Shown one piece after another: positions 9,218 through 17,232 of a stretch of DNA of 64,000 bases. Each line of letters starts with the position of its first letter. Positions within the stretch are counted from its first letter, which is position 1. Below the pieces are notes generated by a model. That model saw only the letters and a program-made list of their open reading frames with translations. It was not told the origin of the DNA and ran no database searches. Source of the stretch: Arthrobacter sp. Bi83 (GTDB taxonomy: Bacteria > Actinomycetota > Actinomycetes > Actinomycetales > Micrococcaceae); contig NZ_CAKKLY010000024.1 in the NCBI RefSeq assembly GCF_918698095.1, forward strand, positions 1 to 64,000, written 5' to 3'. A program made the translations under genes and the position numbers.

Positions 9218-10003
9218 ATGAGCATCAACGCAGATCCGTCTAAATCCGTCCAGCCGCGCCGCAAGGGGCCCCTCGAGCTCCGCCGCAAACAGGCTGCCGT
9301 GGAGATGTCGGATCAGCGGCTGCTCGATACCAAGGGGCCGGGCCACTTCATCCATACCGACCCGTGGCGGGTGATGCGGATCCAGAGCGAATTCGTTGAA
9401 GGCTTCGGGGCACTCTCTGACCTGGGACAGGCGGTCAGCGTCTTCGGCTCGGCGCGCACCAAGCCGGGCAGCGTGTTCTACGAAATGGGCGTTGAAGTGG
9501 GACGCAAACTGGCGGAGGCCGGCGTCGCTGTCATCACCGGAGGCGGACCGGGATCCATGGAGGCCGCCAACCGGGGAGCTGTGGAAGGCAATGGCGTCTC
9601 CGTCGGCCTGGGCATCGAGTTGCCGTTCGAGCAGGGCCTGAACCAATGGGTGGACCTCGGCATCAACTTCCGGTACTTCTTCGCGCGGAAGACCATGTTC
9701 GTGAAATACGCACAGGGCTTCATCGTCCTGCCAGGGGGACTCGGCACCCTTGATGAGCTCTTCGAGGCCATGGTCCTGGTCCAGACGCAGAAGGTGACCT
9801 CCTTCCCCATCGTTCTCCTGAGCTCGTCGTTCTGGGGGCCCATGATCGAATGGATCAAGGGCACCCTGGTCGCCGAAGGCATGGTGTCCGAGAAAGACCT
9901 GGATCTGGTGCAGGTGGTGGACGACCCCGAAGAGGCCGTCAACCTCGTCCTCCACGGCCACGTCCGCCCGCCCTCAACCAACGGGGACCAGCGGCCTGAG
10001 TAG
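9218..10003 (+). CDS. LOG-family Rossmann-fold protein (TIGR00730)
   Basis: This 261-residue protein belongs to the LYSINE DECARBOXYLASE-LIKE/LOG family. Characterised members release cytokinin-type bases from nucleoside 5'-monophosphates (phosphoribohydrolase); true lysine decarboxylase activity is a historical misannotation. Visible motifs are VSVFGSARTKPGS (about 70), VITGGGPGSMEAANRGA (about 105) and the diagnostic FIVLPGGLGTLDELFEA (about 170), which holds the catalytic PGGxGTxxE. A 60-residue N-terminal extension precedes the fold. A mycobacterial homologue sits in the same dapE-to-sigE neighbourhood, as I recall. The start is placed at the second ATG on promoter spacing. Substrate is unknown. 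Confidence 0.88.
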   Translation: MSINADPSKSVQPRRKGPLELRRKQAAVEMSDQRLLDTKGPGHFIHTDPWRVMRIQSEFVEGFGALSDLGQAVSVFGSARTKPGSVFYEMGVEVGRKLAEAGVAVITGGGPGSMEAANRGAVEGNGVSVGLGIELPFEQGLNQWVDLGINFRYFFARKTMFVKYAQGFIVLPGGLGTLDELFEAMVLVQTQKVTSFPIVLLSSSFWGPMIEWIKGTLVAEGMVSEKDLDLVQVVDDPEEAVNLVLHGHVRPPSTNGDQRPE

Positions 10004-10026
10004 CGGCGGGACCGTGGTCTGGCACG

Positions 10027-10446
10027 ATGGGTGATGTGAGTTTCTTCCTCGTCTTCCTTGCCATAGTCCTGATTGGCATCACCGCCGTCATCGGGACAGA
10101 CATCGGGGCCGGCATTTTGCGGAAGAGCCGCCCGGGCGGCCGGCTGATTGACGACGGCTTCGATGAGGCTGTACCTTCCCTGCCGCCGGTCTTGCTGCCG
10201 GCTGACGCCAAGCCGGCCGATGTCGACCACGTGCGGTTCGCCCTTGGGCTACGGGGCTACCGGATGGACCAGGTAGACCAGGTGCTCGATGAACTCCGCG
10301 ATCAGCTTGCAGTCAAGGACGCAGAAATCGAGCGGCTGCGTGCCCGCCTCCGTATCGACGGCACCGGCGTTGCGGCCGTGGCCCGTGCCACCGCTGAGGA
10401 AAGGCCCGCAGCCGACGACCTTACTGCTGCCGAGGACAGGTCTTGA
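10027..10446 (+). CDS. Membrane-anchored DivIVA-like domain protein
   Basis: The 139-residue protein begins with one membrane helix (FFLVFLAIVLIGITAVIG) and then has a DivIVA-like segment (VRFALGLRGYRMDQVDQVLDELRDQLAVKDAEIERLRARL, residues about 70-110) that should form a coiled coil. Such proteins are usually scaffolds linked to cell poles or envelope growth. It overlaps the next gene by four bases (TTGA), so the two are translationally coupled. An alternative start is the GTG at 10036, seven bases after CACGAT, which would be near-leaderless. The partner is unknown. Confidence 0.75.
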   Translation: MGDVSFFLVFLAIVLIGITAVIGTDIGAGILRKSRPGGRLIDDGFDEAVPSLPPVLLPADAKPADVDHVRFALGLRGYRMDQVDQVLDELRDQLAVKDAEIERLRARLRIDGTGVAAVARATAEERPAADDLTAAEDRS

Positions 10447-11705
10447 CCGGTTCTGCCGCCGCCAGCACGATCGGCCTGGCCACGGCGCGGCTGTCGGCAG
10501 GGGCCGCGCGCTGGCCGTGGTGGGTCCAGGTGATGGTGATCTACATGGCGGCCCGGCTGGTCAGCGCCGGCATCTTCATGTCGGCGGCGCTGCACCAGGG
10601 GGTCAATCCGTGGTTCCCGGCGAAACCCGACTATTGGAACTTCATCAATATCTGGGATGCCCGCTGGTACGGCGAGGTCATCGCGAATGGCTATCCGTCG
10701 GAGCTGCCGGTGGACGGCGCCGGGAGCGTCAAGGAAAACACCTGGGCGTTCTATCCGCTGTTCCCGGTACTGGCGCGGACTCTCACGGCTGCCACGGGTA
10801 TCAGCCCCGCGGCCTCCCTCACGGTCATTGCGATGCTCGCCGGCCTCGCCGCGTCTGTGGTGGTCTACGCCCTTTTCCGTCGCCGGACGGAACACGGGCC
10901 GGCCCTGTGGGCCGTTGCGTTCTTTGCCGCGTTTCCGGTTTCCCCGGTGCTCCAGGTTCCTTATGCGGAATCCCTGAACATCCTCCTGCTGGCCTCGGCC
11001 CTGCTGCTCGTGCTCCGGAGGCAGTACATCTGGGCCATCCCGGTGGTCCTGGCGATGTGCCTCTCCCGGCCCACGGGGGTACCCTTTGCCGCGATGGCCG
11101 GGATTCTTTTCCTGTACCGGGCGGCGGAGGTGTGGATCCTCGGCCGAAGCAAGGGCGTCGCGGTCCCTGAACCTGCACCGCGCGTGCATAGCCCCAGGGA
11201 ACTGTGGTCCTTGGCTGTGCTGACCGCCGCCAGTGGGGCAGCAGCGCTCCTGTGGCCTGCCATCGCCTGGATAACAACGGGCGACATTGAGGCCTACACC
11301 AAGACCGAAACTGTCTGGCGCGGGCACGACCTGGTGCCTGTCAAACCGTGGTTCGACACCGGCGTGCTGCTGTTCGGGCCGGTGCTGGGCCTGGCGGCGC
11401 CGTTCATTTTCGTCGCTGCGTTCGCGCTGCTCATGATGTCCAGGCCTGTGCTGCAACTCGGTACGGAACTCAGACTGTGGTGCGCCTGCTACATGGGGTA
11501 TCTGCTGGTATTCCTGCATCCGCAGACCAGCACCTTCCGCATGCTGCTGCCGCTGTTCCCGCTCGCGTTGGGAGCGGCGATGGTCTCAAGGTCGCGCGCC
11601 TACCGCGGGGCCGTTATCACCATGTTCGTCCTGCTACAGATCGTGTGGGTGGTGTGGTTGTGGGCGTGGGCCCAACTGCCAGGCGGAGGCGACTACCCGC
11701 CGTGA
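10443..11705 (+). CDS. PIG-V-like integral membrane mannosyltransferase
   Basis: A 420-residue polytopic membrane protein with roughly nine to ten helices. The first periplasmic loop has NIWDARWYGEVIANGYP, including the Trp-Asp-x-x-Trp-Tyr pattern of polyprenyl-phosphate-mannose-dependent GT-C transferases related to PIG-V. It is followed by AFYPLFPVLARTL. The role is probably adding mannose to a lipid or protein acceptor outside the membrane; the acceptor cannot be read from the sequence. The start is a TTG overlapping the DivIVA-like stop. The C terminus is short and Gly/Pro-rich. Confidence 0.8.
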   Translation: MTGSAAASTIGLATARLSAGAARWPWWVQVMVIYMAARLVSAGIFMSAALHQGVNPWFPAKPDYWNFINIWDARWYGEVIANGYPSELPVDGAGSVKENTWAFYPLFPVLARTLTAATGISPAASLTVIAMLAGLAASVVVYALFRRRTEHGPALWAVAFFAAFPVSPVLQVPYAESLNILLLASALLLVLRRQYIWAIPVVLAMCLSRPTGVPFAAMAGILFLYRAAEVWILGRSKGVAVPEPAPRVHSPRELWSLAVLTAASGAAALLWPAIAWITTGDIEAYTKTETVWRGHDLVPVKPWFDTGVLLFGPVLGLAAPFIFVAAFALLMMSRPVLQLGTELRLWCACYMGYLLVFLHPQTSTFRMLLPLFPLALGAAMVSRSRAYRGAVITMFVLLQIVWVVWLWAWAQLPGGGDYPP

Positions 11706-11938
11706 GATCGATGCCGGCCCAGAGTCGGCACGCGGGTTATCGTCCAGCCGCATCGAATGTCCATCGATTAGCTACAGACGGGTAATTACAGGATAATAGG
11801 GGGTAAGCAAGGACAAAAGCATTCGAAGCGTTCAGTCATGGCGGCTGCCGAACGGGCCGCCATAGCGGCTTGTTTGATCATGCGGACTCAGCCCGGCCGG
11901 GCTGCTCAGTCCTGGGACTATTGGAGGGGAATTTCCTC
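11706..11938 (+). promoter_or_regulatory. Structured leader of the DUF3117 gene
   Basis: A 233-base non-coding stretch. A GATAAT -10-like hexamer at 11792-11797 would give a leader of about 135 bases. Within it are a hairpin with 8-base-pair arms at 11838-11845/11856-11863 and a 14-base GC palindrome at 11890-11903. A strong GGAGGGG Shine-Dalgarno sequence precedes the ATG. An out-of-frame 37-codon open frame (11838-11951) overlaps the start of the real gene, but it lacks a good ribosome-binding site. Confidence 0.45.
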
Positions 11939-12106
11939 ATGGCGGCTATGAAACCACGCACCGGCGACGGCCCTATGGAAGTAACCAAGGAGGGCCGCAG
12001 CCTGATTATGCGTGTGCCGCTCGAAGGCGGAGGTCGGCTCGTGGTCGAACTCAATGCTGCTGAGGCGGCCAACCTCAAGGAATGCCTCGTAGGCGTTACC
12101 GAATAG
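11939..12106 (+). CDS. DUF3117 small actinobacterial protein
   Basis: A 55-residue protein starting MAAMKPRTGDGP, with RVPLEGGGRLVVELNAAEAA in the middle. This is the near-invariant DUF3117 family found across Actinobacteria (Rv1211 in M. tuberculosis from memory). Its function is unknown. There is no signal peptide or membrane segment. The frame stays open 23 codons upstream, but the GGAGGGG ribosome-binding site and the family's MAAMKPRTGDGP opening fix the start. Strong translation signals plus a long leader suggest abundant, possibly post-transcriptionally controlled expression. Confidence 0.9.
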   Translation: MAAMKPRTGDGPMEVTKEGRSLIMRVPLEGGGRLVVELNAAEAANLKECLVGVTE

Positions 12107-12150
12107 ATTGCCACGCAGGGCCTGCAGCCGGAAGGCTTGGGTTCTGGCGG

Positions 12151-12186
12151 TCGTTGCAACCCCCGAGATTTTGGGAGTTGCAACGA
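12151..12186. terminator. Bidirectional hairpin after DUF3117
   Basis: A 10-base-pair stem (TCGTTGCAAC / GTTGCAACGA), extended by three more pairs inside after one mismatch, lies between DUF3117 and the convergent O-methyltransferase. A TTTCGTCTTT run follows on the plus strand. Confidence 0.7.
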
Positions 12187-12218
12187 TCGTTTCGTCTTTA
12201 ACGAAGAAACATCCGGCC

Positions 12219-12851
12219 TTACTTCTTAACCGCTACCAGCAGCCCGTCACCGGTGGGCAGCATGGCGGAGGCCAGCCGGTCGTCGTCGCGGACGGCCTTG
12301 CCCACCTGCCGCAGCACCACAGTGGTGGAGTCTCGGGCGGCGGGGTTGGACACGCGGTCCTTGTCCAGAGCGTCGTTGACGATGAGGAGACCGCCGGACT
12401 TGAGCAGGCGCACGGCCTGCTCCACGTAGCGGGGGAAGCTGGGCTTGTCCCCGTCGATGAAAACGAGGTCGTAGGCAGCGTCAGTCAGCCTTGGCAGAAC
12501 ATCCCCGGCCCGGCCGGAAATGGTTCGTGTCCGGTTCGCCGGGCTGCCGGATTCCTGGAAGGCCTCGCGTGCTGCCTTGAGGTGTTCGACATCCACGTCG
12601 ATGGTGGTCAGCACGGCCTGCGGCCCGAGCCCGCGAAGGAGGCAGACGCCGGAGACGCCCGCGCCCGTGCCGATTTCGACGGCGGTCTGCGCCTTCGACG
12701 CCGCAGCCAGAACAGTCAGCACGGCCCCGACGCCCCGGCCGATAGGCGTCACACCCAGTTCGAAGGAGCGTTCCCTGGCACGCAGCAGGACCTCATCCTC
12801 GGCAGGCAGATCTTCTGCGTAGGACCAGCTCGTGGACTTGTCGGCGCTCAT
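12219..12851 (-). CDS. Class I SAM-dependent O-methyltransferase
   Basis: The 210-residue protein is of the caffeoyl-CoA/catechol O-methyltransferase type. It contains AVEIGTGAGVSGVCLLRGL (SAM motif I, about residue 60), TTIDVDVEHLKAAREAF (motif II) and DLVFIDGDKPSFPRYVE (metal-binding/catalytic Asp). The C-terminal LLVAVKK is typical. The start is placed at MSADKSTSWSYAEDLP; the frame continues 66 codons upstream but that part is unrelated in character. A homologue lies directly upstream of and divergent from sigE in mycobacteria (Rv1220c, from memory), as here. Acceptor unknown. Confidence 0.9.
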   Translation of the reverse strand: MSADKSTSWSYAEDLPAEDEVLLRARERSFELGVTPIGRGVGAVLTVLAAASKAQTAVEIGTGAGVSGVCLLRGLGPQAVLTTIDVDVEHLKAAREAFQESGSPANRTRTISGRAGDVLPRLTDAAYDLVFIDGDKPSFPRYVEQAVRLLKSGGLLIVNDALDKDRVSNPAARDSTTVVLRQVGKAVRDDDRLASAMLPTGDGLLVAVKK

Positions 12852-13211
12852 GTGTTTCGCTTTCTGGGCGGCAGGGGGGATGTTTCTTACAGCGTACTGT
12901 GTCCGGCGGTGTGCCGCCGGAAGGTGACGGCGGGGCCGGCTGTGATGGCGGCTACTTCCGTGCGGGCAGCCGGAGCCGACGTCTCCGTGCCCCCCATCGG
13001 GGCCCTGAAGAGGGCCCGGCATGCCATTGCTGGACGTCCCCGCTGCCACCGCTCCGCGTTCATTGCGCCCACGGCTAAAGGGGGCCCCACAGTCAGGAAA
13101 TTCCCAGCCAAATTTGACATGATAAGTATCCGCTCATCCAAGTGGTGATCGGCGCCGAACCAATGATGTAAATCGCATCAGGCGTTAGTACATCCACGAG
13201 GGGAGTGGACG
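12852..13211. other. Divergent intergenic region upstream of sigE
   Basis: A 360-base stretch between the O-methyltransferase and sigE. The sigE side is relatively AT-rich, with a TTGACA-like hexamer near 13117 and a GAGGGGAG ribosome-binding site before the ATG. A short hairpin (GGGCCCT/AGGGCCC) lies at 13000-13017. Open frames cross it on both strands, but they resemble no family I know and have no good start signals, so I do not call a gene. Confidence 0.5.
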
Positions 13212-13829
13212 ATGTCAGGATCAGTTGTGGCACCTGTCCCTGCAGTTGAAGAACCGGGGGCTGACTGGGTCAGGCCCACCTGGGAAGAAGTGGTGACCAA
13301 CCATTCTGCCAAGGTCTACCGGCTTGCGTACCGTCTTACCGGCAACAAGTACGACGCCGAGGACCTCACTCAGGAGGTGTTCGTCCGGGTCTTCCGCTCC
13401 CTGGAGAATTTCAAGCCGGGAACATTGGACGGCTGGCTGCACCGGATCACCACGAACCTGTTTCTCGACCAGGCCCGGCGCAAGAGCCGGATCCGCTTCG
13501 ACGCGCTGGCGGAGGACGCCGAATCACGCTTGCCGGGACGGGAGCCGGGCCCTGAGCAAAGCTTCGAGCACAACAACCTGGACCTCGACGTCCAGGCCGC
13601 CTTGGAGGAGCTCCCGCCGGACTTCCGTGCCGCCGTGGTGCTGTGTGACCTGGAGGGCCTGTCCTACGACGAGGTTGCCGAGGCCTTGGGCGTGAAGCTG
13701 GGGACAGTGCGCTCGCGAATCCACCGTGGCCGGACCATGCTGCGGGAAAAGCTTGCCCACCGCGATCCGCGTCCCCAGCAGTCGCGCAAGCCGCGGCTCA
13801 AGATGCCCCGCATCGCCGGAGTTCTCTGA
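13212..13829 (+). CDS. sigE: ECF RNA polymerase sigma factor SigE
   Basis: A 205-residue extracytoplasmic-function sigma factor. Region 2 covers about residues 30-100 (YRLAYRLTGNKYDAEDLTQEVFVRVFRSLENF, with the -10-contacting DAEDLTQEVF). Region 4 covers about 125-180 (LEELPPDFRAAVVLCDLEGLSYDEVAEALGVKLGTVRSRIHRGR). A basic tail follows. In actinobacteria SigE controls envelope and heat stress responses. Its order with an anti-sigma gene and tatB supports the SigE assignment over other ECFs. The start is supported by GAGGGGAG. Self-activation is likely but not demonstrated in this sequence. Confidence 0.93.
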   Translation: MSGSVVAPVPAVEEPGADWVRPTWEEVVTNHSAKVYRLAYRLTGNKYDAEDLTQEVFVRVFRSLENFKPGTLDGWLHRITTNLFLDQARRKSRIRFDALAEDAESRLPGREPGPEQSFEHNNLDLDVQAALEELPPDFRAAVVLCDLEGLSYDEVAEALGVKLGTVRSRIHRGRTMLREKLAHRDPRPQQSRKPRLKMPRIAGVL

Positions 13830-13837
13830 TCGGCGCC

Positions 13838-14860
13838 ATGCGTCAACTGAACCGCTTGCTGGAGGACCTCAGGAAATTGTCTGCCTCCCTGCCCGGGGCA
13901 GGGAGGCAGCATCCGGGCACGCCCGACCATGTCCGCCAGTGCAGCGAATGCGCCGCTGCACTCCGCCGACAGCGCCAGTACCTTGAAAAGCTCCGCGATG
14001 CTGCCGTCCCCGCGGCCAGCGATGAACTGACGGCACGGCTGCTGCTCCGGACGCAGCAGCTCGCCATGGCGCCTGCCGCGCCGGCGCCTCGGACGGCCCC
14101 CTTGAAGCTGGCCGGCCTGGCTGGAGGGGTGGCCGTGCTGGCCGCAGGCACGGTTGTGGCCGGTGCCTACATCTCTGCGGGGGAGCCGCGGCAATACGGG
14201 GCGGCGACCTTCTCGGGACAGGCCGGGAGCCCGGCGGAAGCTGCCGCCGGCGGGGGCCCGTCGGCTGACCCCAGGGTGGCCGCCCTGCGCACCCACGGAT
14301 GGGCCTGTCCTGACCTGCAGGCCATGGGCTTCCACATCGTCTCGGCCACGTCAAAGGTTTTCGCCGGCCACCCGGGTGTTGAAGTGCGCCTCTCGGACGG
14401 CCGGCACACAGCCACCGTCCTTGAACAGCACTCCGGCACAGCTGCCGGCAGCGGAGCGGCGCCGGCAGCCACGGCAGCGCCGGATGTTCCGCTCAACCCC
14501 CTGACGGGGCACGCCGCCGGTCAGGACGGATTCGTGGCCGTTGACGCCGGCAAAGCCGTTGGCGGCAGGCTCTGGATCAGGGTGTCCGCCCCGTGGAGCG
14601 CCATCTACCAGACAGGCCGGACCACGTTCACGTACGTCTCGGACCTGCCGGCGAACGCCGCGGATGACGCCGTCCCGGCGTTGGCGGTGGCCGGTGCCAC
14701 CGTAAGCCAGGGAACGGGGGAGCCGGGGATTGCGGCGGACGCCGCCGCCGAGGCGTCCCCGGGCGGTTCCGGCAGCGAATCCGTTGTGGAACGGCTGGAA
14801 CGCGGGCTGCGCAGAATAGCCCGGCAGGTGGGCAAGATGACCGAACACCTGGCGCAGTGA
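13838..14860 (+). CDS. Membrane anti-sigma factor (RseA/ZAS-type)
   Basis: A 340-residue protein beginning eight bases after sigE. The N-terminal cytoplasmic part has HVRQCSECAAAL (His-x3-Cys-x2-Cys, about residues 31-38), the zinc-associated anti-sigma motif. A single membrane helix (LAGLAGGVAVLAAGTVVAGAYI) is near residue 90. The large extracytoplasmic half, about 230 residues, is Ala/Gly-rich and contains LQAMGFHIVSATSKVF. It should hold SigE inactive and release it on envelope stress. It is larger than the mycobacterial RseA I remember. Start from position and the ATG after sigE. Confidence 0.82.
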   Translation: MRQLNRLLEDLRKLSASLPGAGRQHPGTPDHVRQCSECAAALRRQRQYLEKLRDAAVPAASDELTARLLLRTQQLAMAPAAPAPRTAPLKLAGLAGGVAVLAAGTVVAGAYISAGEPRQYGAATFSGQAGSPAEAAAGGGPSADPRVAALRTHGWACPDLQAMGFHIVSATSKVFAGHPGVEVRLSDGRHTATVLEQHSGTAAGSGAAPAATAAPDVPLNPLTGHAAGQDGFVAVDAGKAVGGRLWIRVSAPWSAIYQTGRTTFTYVSDLPANAADDAVPALAVAGATVSQGTGEPGIAADAAAEASPGGSGSESVVERLERGLRRIARQVGKMTEHLAQ

Positions 14861-14929
14861 CACAACTCCCGGCCGCCGTGACGGTGGCGAAATCGTCAGC
14901 GCCTCCCCGGAGAGGGTAATCTTCCTAAA

Positions 14930-15343
14930 GTGTTTGGAATCAATGGCCCGGAGTTCTTACTTCTGCTGCTCATCGGCATTCTGGTGATCGGCCCCCAAAG
15001 GCTGCCCGAATACACCCAGAAGCTGACCAACCTTGTGCGCGAAGTGCGCCGGATGGCGTCCGGCGCGCGGGAACAGATCAAGGAAGAAGTCGGCATCGAC
15101 ATCGATGAGGTCGACTGGAAGAAGTACGATCCGCGCCAGTACGATCCTCGCCGCATCATCAAGGAAGCACTGCTCGACGACGACACGAAGCCCGTCAGCC
15201 CCGGAGCGCCGCTCAGCGGTACGGCTGCCACAACGGCTGCCGTTTCCGAGGCAGTGGAGCCGGTGCCCGACTCGCGGCCCGGTCACGTCCTGGAACGGTT
15301 GCCCGACGGCGAAGCCGCACCTTTCGACACGGAAGCCACCTAG
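14930..15343 (+). CDS. tatB: Twin-arginine translocase subunit TatB
   Basis: The 137-residue protein starts with a GTG (MFGINGPEFLLLLLIGILVIGPQRLPEY). It has the short membrane helix, the Gly-Pro hinge and the amphipathic helix (TQKLTNLVREVRRMASGAREQ) characteristic of TatA/B. The length and EFLLL opening fit TatB, which binds Tat signal peptides with TatC. An acidic C-terminal tail follows. Seventy bases separate it from the anti-sigma gene. In mycobacteria htrA lies between these two, as I recall; here it is absent. Confidence 0.88.
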   Translation: MFGINGPEFLLLLLIGILVIGPQRLPEYTQKLTNLVREVRRMASGAREQIKEEVGIDIDEVDWKKYDPRQYDPRRIIKEALLDDDTKPVSPGAPLSGTAATTAAVSEAVEPVPDSRPGHVLERLPDGEAAPFDTEAT

Positions 15344-15373
15344 GGCGCCTTACACCGCCCGCCAGGCGTTCGG

Positions 15374-16501
15374 TTACTTGGGTTGCAGGCCCAGTGAGAT
15401 TCCGGTAAGTCCCCGCGGCCTGGCCGCAAGTTTCCCGGCGATGCCGGACAGAGCGGCTGCTGCCGGTGTTTCCGGGCGGCCGAGCACGATGGGCCTGCCG
15501 GAGTCCCCGCCTTCGCGCAGGAGTATGTCGAGCGGTATCTGGCCGAGCAGCGGCACGTCCGTGCCGGTGGCGGCACTCAGCCGTTCGCTGAGCAGCTGCC
15601 CGCCACCGCTTCCGAACAGCTCCATCCGCCCGCCGTCGGGCATCTCCATGTACGACATGTTCTCGATGACGCCGGCCACCGTCTGCCCGGTCTGGGTGGC
15701 GATCGCCCCGGCGCGTTCGGCGACGTCCGCTGCGGCCGCCTGGGGAGTGGTGACCACGAGGATCTCGGCCTTGGGAAGCAACTGCGCAACCGATATGGCG
15801 ATGTCCCCGGTACCCGGAGGCAGGTCCAGGAAGAGGGCGTCGAGGTCGCCGAAGTAGACGTCGGTGAGGAACTGCTCCAGTGCACGGTGCAGCATCGGCC
15901 CGCGCCATGCAACCGGCTGGTTGCCAGTGACGAACATGCCGATGGAAATGACTTTCACGCCGTACGCCACCGGCGGGAGGATCATGTCGTCCACCCGCGT
16001 GGGTGCCTGGGTGATGCCCATCAGGGCAGGTACGGAAAAGCCGTAGACATCCGCGTCCACGATTCCCACGCGCAGCCCTTGGGCAGCCAGGGAGCAGGCC
16101 AGGTTCACGGTGACTGAGGACTTGCCCACCCCGCCCTTGCCGCTGGCCACGGCGAACACTTTGGTCAGCGACCCGGGCTGGTTGAACGGGATTCCGCGCT
16201 GGCCGCCGGGCCCGCGGAGCTGCTCCTTCAGGGAATCGCGCTGGGCCTGGGTCATGACCTTCAGTTCGACGTCGACGCCCGTGACGCCGGGAACGTCAAG
16301 CAGTGCTGCCTCAGAATCTCTGGTGATCGTGTCCCGGAGAGGGCAACCGGCAATGGTGAGCAGCACGGAGAGGTGCACCGCGCCGTCGTCGGAGATGTCA
16401 ACGGAATCCACCATGCCGAGTTCCGTGATGGGACGGCGCAGTTCCGGATCGATGACGGTTGCCAGGGCAGCGTTGACTGCCGCGGCGAGGGTGGTGCTCA
16501 T
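15374..16501 (-). CDS. mrp: Mrp/ApbC Fe-S cluster carrier P-loop ATPase
   Basis: A 375-residue cytoplasmic ATPase thought to carry and deliver iron-sulfur clusters. The N-terminal DUF59/MIP18 domain (about residues 5-90, with AGCPLRDTI) is followed by the deviant Walker A of the MinD/Mrp class, SGKGGVGKSSVTVNLA near residue 120. Further motifs are FLDLPPGTGDIAISVAQLL and the switch-II segment. The usual C-terminal CxxC of Mrp is not obvious; the MSYMEMPDGG region lacks the common CP-x-C pattern. It is last in a minus-strand operon, 11 bases after the DUF1003 gene. Confidence 0.9.
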   Translation of the reverse strand: MSTTLAAAVNAALATVIDPELRRPITELGMVDSVDISDDGAVHLSVLLTIAGCPLRDTITRDSEAALLDVPGVTGVDVELKVMTQAQRDSLKEQLRGPGGQRGIPFNQPGSLTKVFAVASGKGGVGKSSVTVNLACSLAAQGLRVGIVDADVYGFSVPALMGITQAPTRVDDMILPPVAYGVKVISIGMFVTGNQPVAWRGPMLHRALEQFLTDVYFGDLDALFLDLPPGTGDIAISVAQLLPKAEILVVTTPQAAAADVAERAGAIATQTGQTVAGVIENMSYMEMPDGGRMELFGSGGGQLLSERLSAATGTDVPLLGQIPLDILLREGGDSGRPIVLGRPETPAAAALSGIAGKLAARPRGLTGISLGLQPK

Positions 16502-16512
16502 GCTGTGGATGC

Positions 16513-17232
16513 TCAGCTTTCCGGGGAGGTGGGGCGCGGCTGGGATGACCGGCCCTGGCGGGGCTTGTCCGACTTGACCTTGGGTATCTGTTGGGTCCGC
16601 GGATTGCGCTGCCGCTCCCGCTTTTCCTTGAGTTTTTCCCTGACGAGTTCGCGCGGCGACTCATGGCTGCCGGGACCGGAAGGATCGTGGGTCCGGAGCT
16701 CCTCCTGGGCTTCCAGCAGGTCCTCCAGAAGGCTCCGCAGTTCAGCCCGGACGTAGTCGCGCGTGGCCACTTCCCGCAGCGCGATCCGCAGCGACGCCAG
16801 CTCCCGGGTCAGGTACTCGGTGTCGGACAGGTTGCGTTCCGCGCGCTGGCGGTCCTGCTGGAGAGAGACGCGGTCACGGTCGTCCTGCCGGTTCTGGGCC
16901 AGCAGCAGCAGCGGTGCGGCGTACGAGGCCTGCAGTGAGAGCATCAGCGTCAGGAGGGTGAAGCCGAGCTCCACCTTGTCGAACTGCCAGGCGGCGGGCG
17001 CGAAAGTATTCCAGGCCAGCCAGAACAGGCAAAACACCGTCATATACAGCAGGAACTGCGGGGTTCCCATGAAACGGGCGAAGCCCTCTGTGGCGTGGCC
17101 AAAAGCGTCCGGGTCCGGCGAAAACTTGGGTAAGATGCGCTGGCGGCCGCTCAGGGGCGTGTCCAGGCCGCCCTTGCCCGCTGCCTTGCCTGGTGACCGC
17201 GGAACGGCGCCCTTTGCAGTGTTTTCAGCCAA
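16513..17232 (-). CDS. DUF1003 membrane protein
   Basis: A protein of 239 residues with two membrane helices (FLLYMTVFCLFWLAWNTFAPAAW and ELGFTLLTLMLSLQASYAAPLLLLAQNRQ), the DUF1003 core. It ends in a long charged, probably coiled-coil tail rich in Arg, Glu and Lys. Function unknown. I chose the TTG start at 17232 because GGAGG lies five bases upstream and it overlaps the CBS gene's stop by eight bases. An ATG at 17271 in the same frame would add 13 residues and overlap further. It sits between the CBS protein and Mrp. Confidence 0.82.
   Translation of the reverse strand: MAENTAKGAVPRSPGKAAGKGGLDTPLSGRQRILPKFSPDPDAFGHATEGFARFMGTPQFLLYMTVFCLFWLAWNTFAPAAWQFDKVELGFTLLTLMLSLQASYAAPLLLLAQNRQDDRDRVSLQQDRQRAERNLSDTEYLTRELASLRIALREVATRDYVRAELRSLLEDLLEAQEELRTHDPSGPGSHESPRELVREKLKEKRERQRNPRTQQIPKVKSDKPRQGRSSQPRPTSPES

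Noticed and set aside
12887..13141. 84-codon minus-strand frame in the sigE upstream region
   Set aside because: No ribosome-binding site, family match or plausible composition; it crosses the likely sigE promoter.
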